A stretch of 9,426 nucleotides of DNA, taken from NCBI GenBank assembly GCA_946563605.1, contig CAMNVW010000042.1:1-9426 (forward strand), written 5' to 3'. Origin of the DNA: an uncultured Clostridia bacterium (GTDB lineage Bacteria; Bacillota; Clostridia; Oscillospirales; Ruminococcaceae). The notes beneath the pieces are model-generated. The model saw only the letters and a program-made list of their open reading frames with translations. It was not told the DNA's origin and searched no databases. The stretch's first letter is position 1, and the number at the start of each line of letters is the position of its first letter. A program made the position numbers and the translations under genes. Below, piece after piece: positions 1-6,440 of the stretch.

Positions 1-2397
1 TTTTCTGGCAGCCAGATCAACATACGGATACAGATACCGAATCGATGTGAGTTTTTCCACATTGGATGCAAGCAGTTCTGGATAGTACGCAACAACCGGA
101 CAGTTAAAGTGGTTGTCGCCTTTTTTTTCGTCAAAGTTATAGCTCATGCAGGGGTAGAAGATGGTGTCCACGCCCTTTTCCAGCAGGTTTTCGATGTGTC
201 CATGCATCAGCTTTGCCGGATAGCAAGCTGTATCAGACGGCACAGAGTACTGTCCCTGCGCATAAAGTGCGCGGGAAGAAATATCCGAAATAATGACATT
301 AAAGCGCAGACTGTGCAGAAATTCTGTCCAGAAAACGATGTTCTCATACATATTCAATCCCATCGGAATCCCTATAGTTCCGCGTTCAAACGGCTTTTCA
401 GCACGCAGTCTGTCACATTCTTCACTCAGCGCGCGAATTTTATCCAGCTTATACTGGTACAGATCGGGGAGCTGTTTTTCCTTGCCCAATCCCAACGGTT
501 TTTCACACCGGTTGCCGGAGATATACCGTTCTCCGCCTGCGAAAGTATTGATTGTCAGATTGCAGTGGTTGGTACAGCCCTTACAGACAACCGGCTTTGA
601 TTCATGCTCAAAATTTTGCAGTTCCTGCATCGAAAGCATTGAGGAAGCCGGCTGTTTATTCGCCTGATACATTCCGCGTGCATAGATAGCCGCGCCGTAT
701 GCACCCATCAAACCGGCAATATCCGGTCGGGTGACGTTGTGACCGATTTCCTGCTCAAAGCTTCTCAGCACCGCATCATTCAAAAAGGTGCCGCCCTGCA
801 CGACGATATGCTCACCTAATTCTTCGGCGCTTCTCGCACGGATAACCTTGTAGAGGACGTTCTTAACGACGCTCATCGAAAGTCCTGCGGAAATATCCTC
901 CACGCTTGCGCCGTCCTTCTGCGCCTGCTTGACCGATGAGTTCATAAACACCGTACAGCGTGAACCCAGATCGACCGGATATTTCGAGAACAATCCAAGC
1001 TGTGCGAATTGTTCCGCAGTATAGCCCATCGACTTTGCAAACGTCTCAATAAACGAGCCGCAGCCCGAAGAACAAGCCTCGTTGAGCATGATAGAGTCGA
1101 TAGCGTCATGTTTGATTTTAAAGCATTTGATGTCCTGACCGCCGATGTCCAGAATAAACTCAACCGCAGGGTCAAAGTGCTGCGCCGCCTTAAAGTGAGC
1201 GATCGTCTCAACGATGCCGTCATCCAAATGGAATGCGTGCTGAATCAATTCTTCGCCATATCCGGTGGAAACCGCATAACGAATTTTGATTCTGTCCCCA
1301 CAGGCTTCATAAATTTTCAGGAGCTGCTCCCGCACAATTTGAACCGGATTGCCCTGATTAGAGCTGTAATAGCGATAGAGCGTCTCAAACTGGTCGCTCA
1401 TCAAAACAAGCTTTGTGGTGGTAGAACCGCAGTCGATTCCAAGGTAGGCGTCGCCGCTGTATTCCGCAATATCCTTCCACGGAACATTTGCTTTGCTGTG
1501 ACGGCGCACAAATTCATCGTGTTCCTGCGCGCTGGAGAACAGCGGTTTGAGATAATGCGTCGATTTCGAGCGCGAGGAAGCATTTTGCAGGATCTGCCTA
1601 AATTCCTCATAGGTATATTCGCGCTCAAGACCTCTGGCATAGAGCGCCGTTCCCATCGCAACCGAATACCGTGCCCATAACGGAAAAACCGCGTTTTCTT
1701 CTGAAAGCTTCAAGGTATTTGCAAAACGCTCCTGCAAGCCTTTGAAAAAGAAAAGCGGTCCGCCCAAAAAGAGCACCTTGCCTTCAATTTTTCTGCCCTG
1801 ACTCAAACCGGTTACGGTCTGGTCAACAACCGCCTGAAAAATGCTTGCACAGACGTCCTCTTTTCTCGCGCCCTGATTGAGCAGAGGCTGAATATCCGTC
1901 TTGGCAAAAACGCCGCATCGGGAGGCGATTGGATAAATTCTTTCGTGCTTTTGGCTGAGTGTATCCAGTTCTTCCGGCGTGATATTGAGCAGCGTCGCCA
2001 TCTGGTCAATAAACGCACCTGTGCCGCCTGCACAGCTGCCGTTCATGCGCTCCTCCAAGCCTCCGCTGAGGAAAATGATTTTCGCATCCTCACCGCCAAG
2101 CTCGATGACCGCATCGGTATCAGGCTCGTACTGCATCACCGTTTTATAGGTGGCGAAAACCTCCTGCACAAAGTCGATTCCTGCATCCTCCGCCAACCCT
2201 AAGCCTGCCGAGCCGGAAATTGCTGCGCAAAATTTTCCGTCCTGCAAAAATTCCTTTGCACCTTCCAGCGCCTGCGAGGTCGCCTGACGGACTTGCGACA
2301 TATGTCTTTGATAAACCTGATAGAGGATGTTGTCCCCCTCCATCACAACGACCTTGACCGTCGTTGAACCAATATCAATTCCTACATTCTTGAGCAA
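1..2397 (-). CDS. 2-hydroxyacyl-CoA dehydratase activase-type Fe-S ATPase (BadF/BcrA double domain plus DUF2229), C-terminal part off the left edge
   Basis: Members of this family use ATP to pass a low-potential electron to 2-hydroxyacyl-CoA dehydratases or related reductases. The 799 visible residues run as two tandem BadF/BadG/BcrA/BcrD ATPase domains, each opening with a phosphate-binding motif (DIGSTT near residue 7, DCGSTTTK near 320). Each domain keeps the cysteine pair that ligates the bridging [4Fe-4S] cluster: C122/C161 and C442/C481, both 39 residues apart, the same spacing as in HgdC (C127/C166, from memory). A C-X2-C-X3-C-X18-C motif (C605, C608, C612, C631) precedes a DUF2229-like region from about residue 670, with C725 and C750. 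Complete relatives are about 1,400 residues, so the gene is cut by the window edge rather than broken. The start is TTG at 2397, with AGGGGAGA (2408-2401) just upstream and an in-frame stop shortly before it. No dehydratase subunit genes are visible, so the partner is unknown. Confidence 0.9.
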   Translation of the reverse strand, partial: MLKNVGIDIGSTTVKVVVMEGDNILYQVYQRHMSQVRQATSQALEGAKEFLQDGKFCAAISGSAGLGLAEDAGIDFVQEVFATYKTVMQYEPDTDAVIELGGEDAKIIFLSGGLEERMNGSCAGGTGAFIDQMATLLNITPEELDTLSQKHERIYPIASRCGVFAKTDIQPLLNQGARKEDVCASIFQAVVDQTVTGLSQGRKIEGKVLFLGGPLFFFKGLQERFANTLKLSEENAVFPLWARYSVAMGTALYARGLEREYTYEEFRQILQNASSRSKSTHYLKPLFSSAQEHDEFVRRHSKANVPWKDIAEYSGDAYLGIDCGSTTTKLVLMSDQFETLYRYYSSNQGNPVQIVREQLLKIYEACGDRIKIRYAVSTGYGEELIQHAFHLDDGIVETIAHFKAAQHFDPAVEFILDIGGQDIKCFKIKHDAIDSIMLNEACSSGCGSFIETFAKSMGYTAEQFAQLGLFSKYPVDLGSRCTVFMNSSVKQAQKDGASVEDISAGLSMSVVKNVLYKVIRARSAEELGEHIVVQGGTFLNDAVLRSFEQEIGHNVTRPDIAGLMGAYGAAIYARGMYQANKQPASSMLSMQELQNFEHESKPVVCKGCTNHCNLTINTFAGGERYISGNRCEKPLGLGKEKQLPDLYQYKLDKIRALSEECDRLRAEKPFERGTIGIPMGLNMYENIVFWTEFLHSLRFNVIISDISSRALYAQGQYSVPSDTACYPAKLMHGHIENLLEKGVDTIFYPCMSYNFDEKKGDNHFNCPVVAYYPELLASNVEKLTSIRYLYPYVDLAARK

Positions 2398-2539
2398 TAT
2401 TCTCCCCTGCCATTTCTAACTGTTTGTCTTTTTTGCTCTGTTTTTCTGCATTTTCCCTTATCATTTTGTATTCGCAAAGCTGTCTATCTTTACCAAACTT
2501 TCCTATTTATAATTCTACATCAATTTCAATTTCCACTTC

Positions 2540-2568
2540 ATTATAAATCCAAGTCAAAAAAGTGTCAA
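2540..2568 (-). promoter_or_regulatory. Consensus sigma-A promoter for the activase gene
   Basis: On the minus strand, TTGACA (2568-2563) and TATAAT (2545-2540) are separated by exactly 17 bases, a 12/12 consensus match. Transcription would start near 2533, leaving a 5' leader of about 135 nt before the TTG start. I see no convincing riboswitch or terminator in that leader. Confidence 0.85.
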
Positions 2569-2606
2569 TTATCACAAAAAGAAATTCACATTCTGTTTAA
2601 AACCAC

Positions 2607-2636
2607 TTGAAGCGACGACAGAAATCATCCTATAAT
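2607..2636 (+). promoter_or_regulatory. Upstream promoter P1 of the aromatic operon
   Basis: TTGAAG (2607-2612), an 18-base spacer and a perfect TATAAT (2631-2636) point rightwards towards aroF. The -35 box matches TTGACA at only four of six positions. The -35 box lies about 40 bases from that of the divergent activase promoter, so one regulator could affect both directions. A near-perfect palindrome begins just past the expected start site. Confidence 0.6.
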
Positions 2637-2642
2637 GACCGC

Positions 2643-2664
2643 TTTCCACAAAGCTTTGCGGAAA
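2643..2664 (+). repeat. Near-perfect inverted repeat immediately after P1
   Basis: Two 11-base arms (2643-2653 and 2654-2664) are complementary except for one A:C mismatch. The repeat sits at about +1 to +20 of a P1 transcript. It could be an operator for a dimeric repressor or a 5'-end RNA hairpin. It is too AU-rich, and lacks a U-tract, to be a terminator. Confidence 0.5.
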
Positions 2665-2699
2665 AAATGTCTATATTTTGTTTTTGTATGCAAAAATGC

Positions 2700-2728
2700 T
2701 TGACAGATACCAAAATCAGGCGTATATT
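2700..2728 (+). promoter_or_regulatory. Main promoter P2 of the aromatic operon
   Basis: A perfect TTGACA (2700-2705), a 17-base spacer and TATATT (2723-2728; five of six) make this the strongest rightward promoter in the region. Transcription would start near 2735, about 48 nt ahead of the leader peptide start and about 310 nt ahead of aroF, enough to carry the whole attenuator. Confidence 0.8.
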
Positions 2729-2782
2729 TTTTATATTGTCATTCCGGTGTCCACTAAAAATCTGCCGGAACAGGAGGATCTT

Positions 2783-2872
2783 ATGAACTGCAAAATGACG
2801 GCATCTTTCTATTTTGCATATTTTTTCGGCTTTGGCTTTTGGGCTCAGAGCAACTTTGTTATGCAAAATTGA
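2783..2872 (+). CDS. Aromatic-amino-acid-rich leader peptide of the aro-pheA attenuator (pheL-like)
   Basis: This 29-codon ORF has an ideal ribosome site, AGGAGG at 2772-2777, five bases before its ATG. Ten of 29 residues are aromatic: seven Phe, two Tyr and one Trp. They are concentrated in residues 9-20 (FYFAYFFGFGFW). It lies between the P2 promoter and an intrinsic terminator that precedes aroF, and is followed by the DAHP synthase to prephenate dehydratase operon. This is the arrangement of leader peptides such as PheL and TrpL of enterobacteria, where ribosome stalling at codons for the scarce end product prevents early termination. Here shortage of charged tRNA-Phe (and perhaps tRNA-Tyr or tRNA-Trp) is inferred to be sensed. 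The product probably has no function beyond being translated. A longer in-frame reading from an upstream ATG at 2678 has no comparable ribosome site and would begin upstream of P2. Confidence 0.82.
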   Translation: MNCKMTASFYFAYFFGFGFWAQSNFVMQN

Positions 2873-2983
2873 ATAAAACCGCCAAAAGAAAGGCTGCAAT
2901 GCGTTTTCAGTTTTTTTGCAAAATCTAAAAACACATAACATTCTCTTGATAACAATCCTGTTTTCAATCTGCCGATGCTTTTG
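2811..2983 (+). promoter_or_regulatory. Competing leader RNA pairings (attenuator segments 1, 2 and 3)
   Basis: Segment 1, CTTTTGG (2836-2842), lies in the Gly-Phe-Trp codons and pairs perfectly with segment 2, CCAAAAG (2882-2888). The stem extends by CTTT/AAAG (2830-2833 with 2889-2892) past a two-base bulge. Segment 2 can instead pair with segment 3, which is the 5' arm of the terminator: CAAAAG (2883-2888) with CTTTTG (2978-2983), then GGC (2892-2894) with GCC (2971-2973) across an internal loop. A second leader-ORF stem of ten perfect pairs joins 2811-2820 to 2860-2869, ending at the stop codon. A small hairpin (2946-2954 with 2959-2967) brings segments 2 and 3 closer. The 2:3 stem is modest, so the exact antiterminator remains inference. 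Confidence 0.6.
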
Positions 2984-3011
2984 ACAAAAGCATCGGCTTT
3001 TTCTTTATTTT
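2971..3011 (+). terminator. Attenuator terminator upstream of aroF
   Basis: Twelve uninterrupted base pairs (2971-2982 with 2986-2997) close a three-base loop. They are followed directly by five T, then C, TTT, A and TTTT. This is a strong rho-independent terminator placed inside the operon leader, 33 bases before the aroF start. The activase gene reads away from it, so it does not serve an upstream gene. That position marks it as a conditional terminator. Confidence 0.9.
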
Positions 3012-3043
3012 GCAAACTTCCAAAGACGAAAGGATTTGATGAT

Positions 3044-4057
3044 ATGATTATTATTCTAAAAAAAGATACGCTCCCTCAGCAGGTGGAATCTATGGTCAAA
3101 CGCTTTGAGGAAATGCAGTTTCAGGTGCAGGAAATCCGCGGCGTGCATGAAACGATCCTCGGTTTGATTGGCGATACCTCCCGTTTGGACGTCGATGATA
3201 TTAAATCCATGAATATCGTGGCTGAGGTAAAGCGAATCCAGGAACCTTACAAAAATGCAAACCGCAAATTCCATCCCGACGATACCGTCATCGACGTCTG
3301 CGGCAGAAAAATCGGCGGCGGACATTTTCAGGTTATCGCCGGTCCGTGTTCGGTGGAAAGCTGCGAGCAGATGACCGCCGTTGCTGACGCTGTCAAAAAA
3401 TCTGGCGCAGGACTTCTGCGCGGCGGTGCATTTAAACCGCGCACCTCCCCATACTCTTTCCAGGGACTGCGCGCAGAGGGTTTGGAATATCTGCTGGAAG
3501 CCAAAAAATCCTCCGGTCTGCCTATCGTCACCGAAATTATGAACGCCGCACATCTGCCAATGTTTGAAAATGTGGACATCATCCAAGTCGGTGCAAGAAA
3601 TATGCAGAACTTTGAGCTGCTCAAGGAACTCGGTAAAGTGGACAAGCCAATTCTGCTCAAGCGCGGTCTTGCAAATACCATCGAAGAGCTGCTGATGAGC
3701 GCCGAATATATCATGGCAGGCGGCAACAAAAAAGTAATCCTTTGTGAACGCGGCATCCGTACCTTTGAAACCGCTACCAGAAATACGCTGGATATTTCCG
3801 CTGTTCCAATCATCAAAAAGCAGTCCCACCTGCCCGTCATCATCGACCCAAGCCATGCTGCCGGCATCCGTTGGATGGTGCATCCGCTTTCGATGGCGGC
3901 AATCGCAGTCGGTGCGGACGGCTTGATGATCGAAGTTCACAACCATCCTGAAAAAGCGCTGTGCGACGGCGCGCAGTCTTTGACGCCGGAACAGTTTGAC
4001 GAAGTGATGCAGGATGTAAAACGCACCGTCACTTTCTTTGGCAAACAGTTGGACTAA
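3044..4057 (+). CDS. aroF: 3-deoxy-7-phosphoheptulonate (DAHP) synthase, type I-beta with N-terminal regulatory domain
   Basis: The enzyme condenses phosphoenolpyruvate and erythrose 4-phosphate to DAHP, the first step of the shikimate pathway. The 337 residues match the 338-residue Thermotoga maritima enzyme in length and layout. A ferredoxin-like N-terminal domain (about 1-70), which in that enzyme mediates Tyr/Phe feedback, precedes a TIM-barrel catalytic domain. Visible motifs include GPCSVE, KPRTSPYSFQG, QVGARNMQN and IDPSHAAG. Predicted metal ligands are C102, H271, E297 and D308, at or one off the T. maritima positions C102/H272/E298/D309. The start is ATG 3044, nine bases after AAAGGA. 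An in-frame ATG at 2975 lies inside the attenuator terminator and is unlikely. As first gene after the attenuator it would feel both transcriptional and allosteric control. Confidence 0.95.
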   Translation: MIIILKKDTLPQQVESMVKRFEEMQFQVQEIRGVHETILGLIGDTSRLDVDDIKSMNIVAEVKRIQEPYKNANRKFHPDDTVIDVCGRKIGGGHFQVIAGPCSVESCEQMTAVADAVKKSGAGLLRGGAFKPRTSPYSFQGLRAEGLEYLLEAKKSSGLPIVTEIMNAAHLPMFENVDIIQVGARNMQNFELLKELGKVDKPILLKRGLANTIEELLMSAEYIMAGGNKKVILCERGIRTFETATRNTLDISAVPIIKKQSHLPVIIDPSHAAGIRWMVHPLSMAAIAVGADGLMIEVHNHPEKALCDGAQSLTPEQFDEVMQDVKRTVTFFGKQLD

Positions 4058-4092
4058 GTTTCCCTATTGACGAAACAAGGAGTTGATTTCCC

Positions 4093-5157
4093 TTGAAAAC
4101 CGTAACCGTAAACGCAAGCGTTCGATACGATGTTCTGATTGAAAAAGGCTGTCTTTCCCGATGCGGAGAAATGACCGCAGAGATATTCGACCCGAAAAAA
4201 TCCACCGCCGCCATTATCACCGACGATACTGTCGCAGGACTTTATCTTGACACCGTTGTCGATTCTTTCCAAAAAGCCGGATTCTCCGTCTGCTGCTTTG
4301 TATTTCCAAACGGAGAGGATTCCAAGTCCCACGACGTATTGCTTCAAGTATATGATTTCCTGATTGAAAATCATGTCACCCGAACCGATTTTATTGTTGC
4401 ACTCGGAGGCGGTGTTGTCGGGGACCTCGCCGGTTTTGCCGCCGCAACCTATCTGCGCGGCATCCGCTTCATGCAGATTCCAACGACCTTCCTTGCCGCA
4501 ATCGATTCTTCGGTCGGCGGCAAAACCGCTGTCAACATCCCTGCCGGAAAAAATCTGATTGGCGCATTCCACCAGCCTTCTCTTGTGGTGTGCGACCCTT
4601 GTACCTTCTCAACGTTAAAGCCCGAAACCTTTGCGGACGGCTGTGCTGAAATGATCAAGTATGCGATGATTTGGAGCGAGGACTTTCTGCGCCTGCTTGA
4701 AACGTGTGACATCAACGAGCAAATCGAAGAAATCGTTGCATACTGTGTGGACATCAAGCGGCAGATCGTCGAACAGGATGAGCGCGACTGCGGCATCCGC
4801 ATGATTTTAAATTATGGTCACACACTGGGGCACGCCATCGAAAAAATCACCAACCACACCGTCACCCACGGTCATGGCGTTGCCATCGGCATGGTGCTGA
4901 TTACGAAGCTTGCTATCCTGATGGGACGCTGCGAACAGCCATTGCTGAACCGTCTGTGCGCCGTATTAAAACGGTACCATCTTCCTACCGCCTACGACGG
5001 CAAGGTTTCCGACCTCATCGACAGCTGTCTGCATGATAAGAAGCGGGCTGGCAGCATCATTCGCTTGATTTTTGTCTCCAACGTTGGAAAAACAGACATC
5101 GTGCCGATGGATACTGACGATTTTACAAAACTGCTTTCGGAGGATACGCCATGTTAA
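4093..5157 (+). CDS. aroB: 3-dehydroquinate synthase
   Basis: This enzyme cyclises DAHP to 3-dehydroquinate using NAD+ and a divalent metal, the second shikimate-pathway step. At 354 residues it has normal family length. The NAD-binding GGGVVGDLAGF motif lies near residue 104, followed by TTFLAAIDSSVGGKTAVN with the active-site lysine K144. The metal ligands are predicted as E186 (AEMIKYA), H243 (NYGHTLGH) and H259 (HGHG); the spacing fits the E. coli set. The start is TTG at 4093, ten bases after AAGGAG (4077-4082), and no better in-frame start is visible. It follows aroF by 35 bases without a terminator and overlaps aroA by seven bases. Confidence 0.95.
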   Translation: MKTVTVNASVRYDVLIEKGCLSRCGEMTAEIFDPKKSTAAIITDDTVAGLYLDTVVDSFQKAGFSVCCFVFPNGEDSKSHDVLLQVYDFLIENHVTRTDFIVALGGGVVGDLAGFAAATYLRGIRFMQIPTTFLAAIDSSVGGKTAVNIPAGKNLIGAFHQPSLVVCDPCTFSTLKPETFADGCAEMIKYAMIWSEDFLRLLETCDINEQIEEIVAYCVDIKRQIVEQDERDCGIRMILNYGHTLGHAIEKITNHTVTHGHGVAIGMVLITKLAILMGRCEQPLLNRLCAVLKRYHLPTAYDGKVSDLIDSCLHDKKRAGSIIRLIFVSNVGKTDIVPMDTDDFTKLLSEDTPC

Positions 5158-6440
5158 GTTACTCTGTCCACGGCGCTTTGTCGGGCGAGATTACCGCACC
5201 TGTTTCCAAATCAGACTTACACCGTCTGATTTTAGCCTGTGCGCTGTCACAAGGCAGAACCCATATCCGGCGCTGTACGCTCTCGAAGGACATTCAGGCA
5301 ACCGCAAATGTCCTGCAAGCCGCAGGCGCAAAAATCACCTTTACGAATGACGATATTGAGGTTGAGGGCATCTCCGAAAATTCCGGCACTACTGTGTTAT
5401 GCGACTGCTGCGAATCCGGTTCAACGCTGCGCTTTCTGGTTCCGGTGATGGCGGCTCTTTGTAAAAATGCAACCTTTATTGGACAGGGTCGGCTTGCACA
5501 GCGTCCAATGGAACCGCTTCTATCCGAATTAGTCGCACACGGCGTACAAATTCATACACCGCAAAACGGGGACACACTGCCGCTTGAGATCAGCGGTCAG
5601 CTGCGCGGCGGAACCTTCCATTTTTCCGGAGACGTCAGCTCGCAGTACATCACAGGACTGCTGTTTGCTCTTCCTCTTTTGCGCGAAAACAGCCGCATCG
5701 TGCTCTCTTCCCCACTTCAATCCAAGGGCTATGTGGACATGACGCTCCATGTTTTAGAACGCTTCGGGATTCAGATTGAACCTGCCAGTGACGGCTGGCT
5801 GATTCCTGGCGGACAAACCTACCGTTCTCCGCGTGAACTGATTGCGCAGGGCGATTGGAGCAACGCTGCGTTTTGGATCTGTGCCGGCGCTATCTGTCCG
5901 AATGCTCAAATCACCACCACCGGCATCGACCCTGATTCCTTGCAGGGGGACAAGGCTGTCTGCGACATTCTAAAGCAGATGAGCGCACAGATTACTGTTG
6001 ATTCCGATTCTGTGGCCGTCAAACATTCCTCTTTACAAGGCACGACCATCGACGCTTCGCAGATTCCCGACATCATCCCGATTCTTTCCGTCGCCGCCGC
6101 AGTTGCGCAGGGACAGACAAACATCATCAACGCAGGCAGGCTTCGCATCAAGGAAAGTGACCGTCTGCACGCTATGTACGAATGTTTGAGCAGTATCGGC
6201 GCCGATGTCACCGAACTGGAAGAAGGCTTGAGCATCCGCGGAAAGCCCTTTTTACAGGGAGGTACCGTTGATTCCTTTAACGACCACCGCATCGCCATGT
6301 CCATGGCAGTCGCTTCTCTTGTCTGCAAAGATCCGATGGTCATCCGCGATCCAATGTGCGTTACAAAATCTTATCCCGATTTCTACAAAGATTTTCAATC
6401 GTTAGGAGGCAATGTTCATGTCATCGACTTGGGGGCATAA
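5151..6440 (+). CDS. aroA: 3-phosphoshikimate 1-carboxyvinyltransferase (EPSP synthase)
   Basis: EPSP synthase transfers the enolpyruvyl group of phosphoenolpyruvate to shikimate 3-phosphate. The 429 residues have family length. Visible signatures are the N-terminal SKSDLHR (K20, R25), ESGSTLRF for phosphoenolpyruvate binding, SSQYITGLL for the shikimate phosphate, then D307, KESDR with E335, NDHR with R380, and TKSYPDF with K406. The D-E-R spacings of 28 and 45 equal those of E. coli D313/E341/R386. The Gly of ESGS, equivalent to E. coli G96, is kept, so nothing obvious suggests glyphosate tolerance. GGAGG (5139-5143) lies seven bases before the ATG, and the start overlaps the aroB stop, suggesting coupled translation. 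Its substrate needs steps (dehydroquinase, shikimate dehydrogenase, shikimate kinase) not encoded here. Confidence 0.95.
   Translation: MLSYSVHGALSGEITAPVSKSDLHRLILACALSQGRTHIRRCTLSKDIQATANVLQAAGAKITFTNDDIEVEGISENSGTTVLCDCCESGSTLRFLVPVMAALCKNATFIGQGRLAQRPMEPLLSELVAHGVQIHTPQNGDTLPLEISGQLRGGTFHFSGDVSSQYITGLLFALPLLRENSRIVLSSPLQSKGYVDMTLHVLERFGIQIEPASDGWLIPGGQTYRSPRELIAQGDWSNAAFWICAGAICPNAQITTTGIDPDSLQGDKAVCDILKQMSAQITVDSDSVAVKHSSLQGTTIDASQIPDIIPILSVAAAVAQGQTNIINAGRLRIKESDRLHAMYECLSSIGADVTELEEGLSIRGKPFLQGGTVDSFNDHRIAMSMAVASLVCKDPMVIRDPMCVTKSYPDFYKDFQSLGGNVHVIDLGA

Noticed and set aside
109..1680. Plus-strand open frames opposite the activase gene (109-600, 1009-1680)
   Set aside because: The minus-strand frame is continuous with recognisable domains throughout. 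The plus-strand frames show no family features.
2416..2451. 11-codon ORF in the activase 5' leader (minus strand)
   Set aside because: Its possible ribosome site is only two bases from the ATG, it has no codon bias pointing to a sensed amino acid, and no terminator follows it.
2667..2786. 39-codon ORF whose stop overlaps the leader peptide start
   Set aside because: It has only a weak ribosome site and lies upstream of and across P2, so only P1 transcripts could carry it. Its composition looks random. The overlap is probably chance.
2759..2975. Nine-base direct repeat AATCTGCCG (2759-2767 and 2967-2975)
   Set aside because: Two copies of nine bases could arise by chance, and the pairing each could make with the terminator's 3' arm is too short to argue from.
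2735..3043. T-box or other riboswitch ahead of aroF
   Set aside because: There is no AGGGTGGNACCGCG-like T-box sequence, and the leader is short for a T-box. A translated aromatic-rich ORF explains the region better.
3056..3946. Long minus-strand open frame (296 codons) opposite aroF
   Set aside because: It is antisense to a certain DAHP synthase gene, has a His/Asp/Phe-rich composition typical of reverse-frame shadows, and lacks a convincing ribosome site. The same applies to the frames at 6919-7707, 4054-4572 and 5906-6343.
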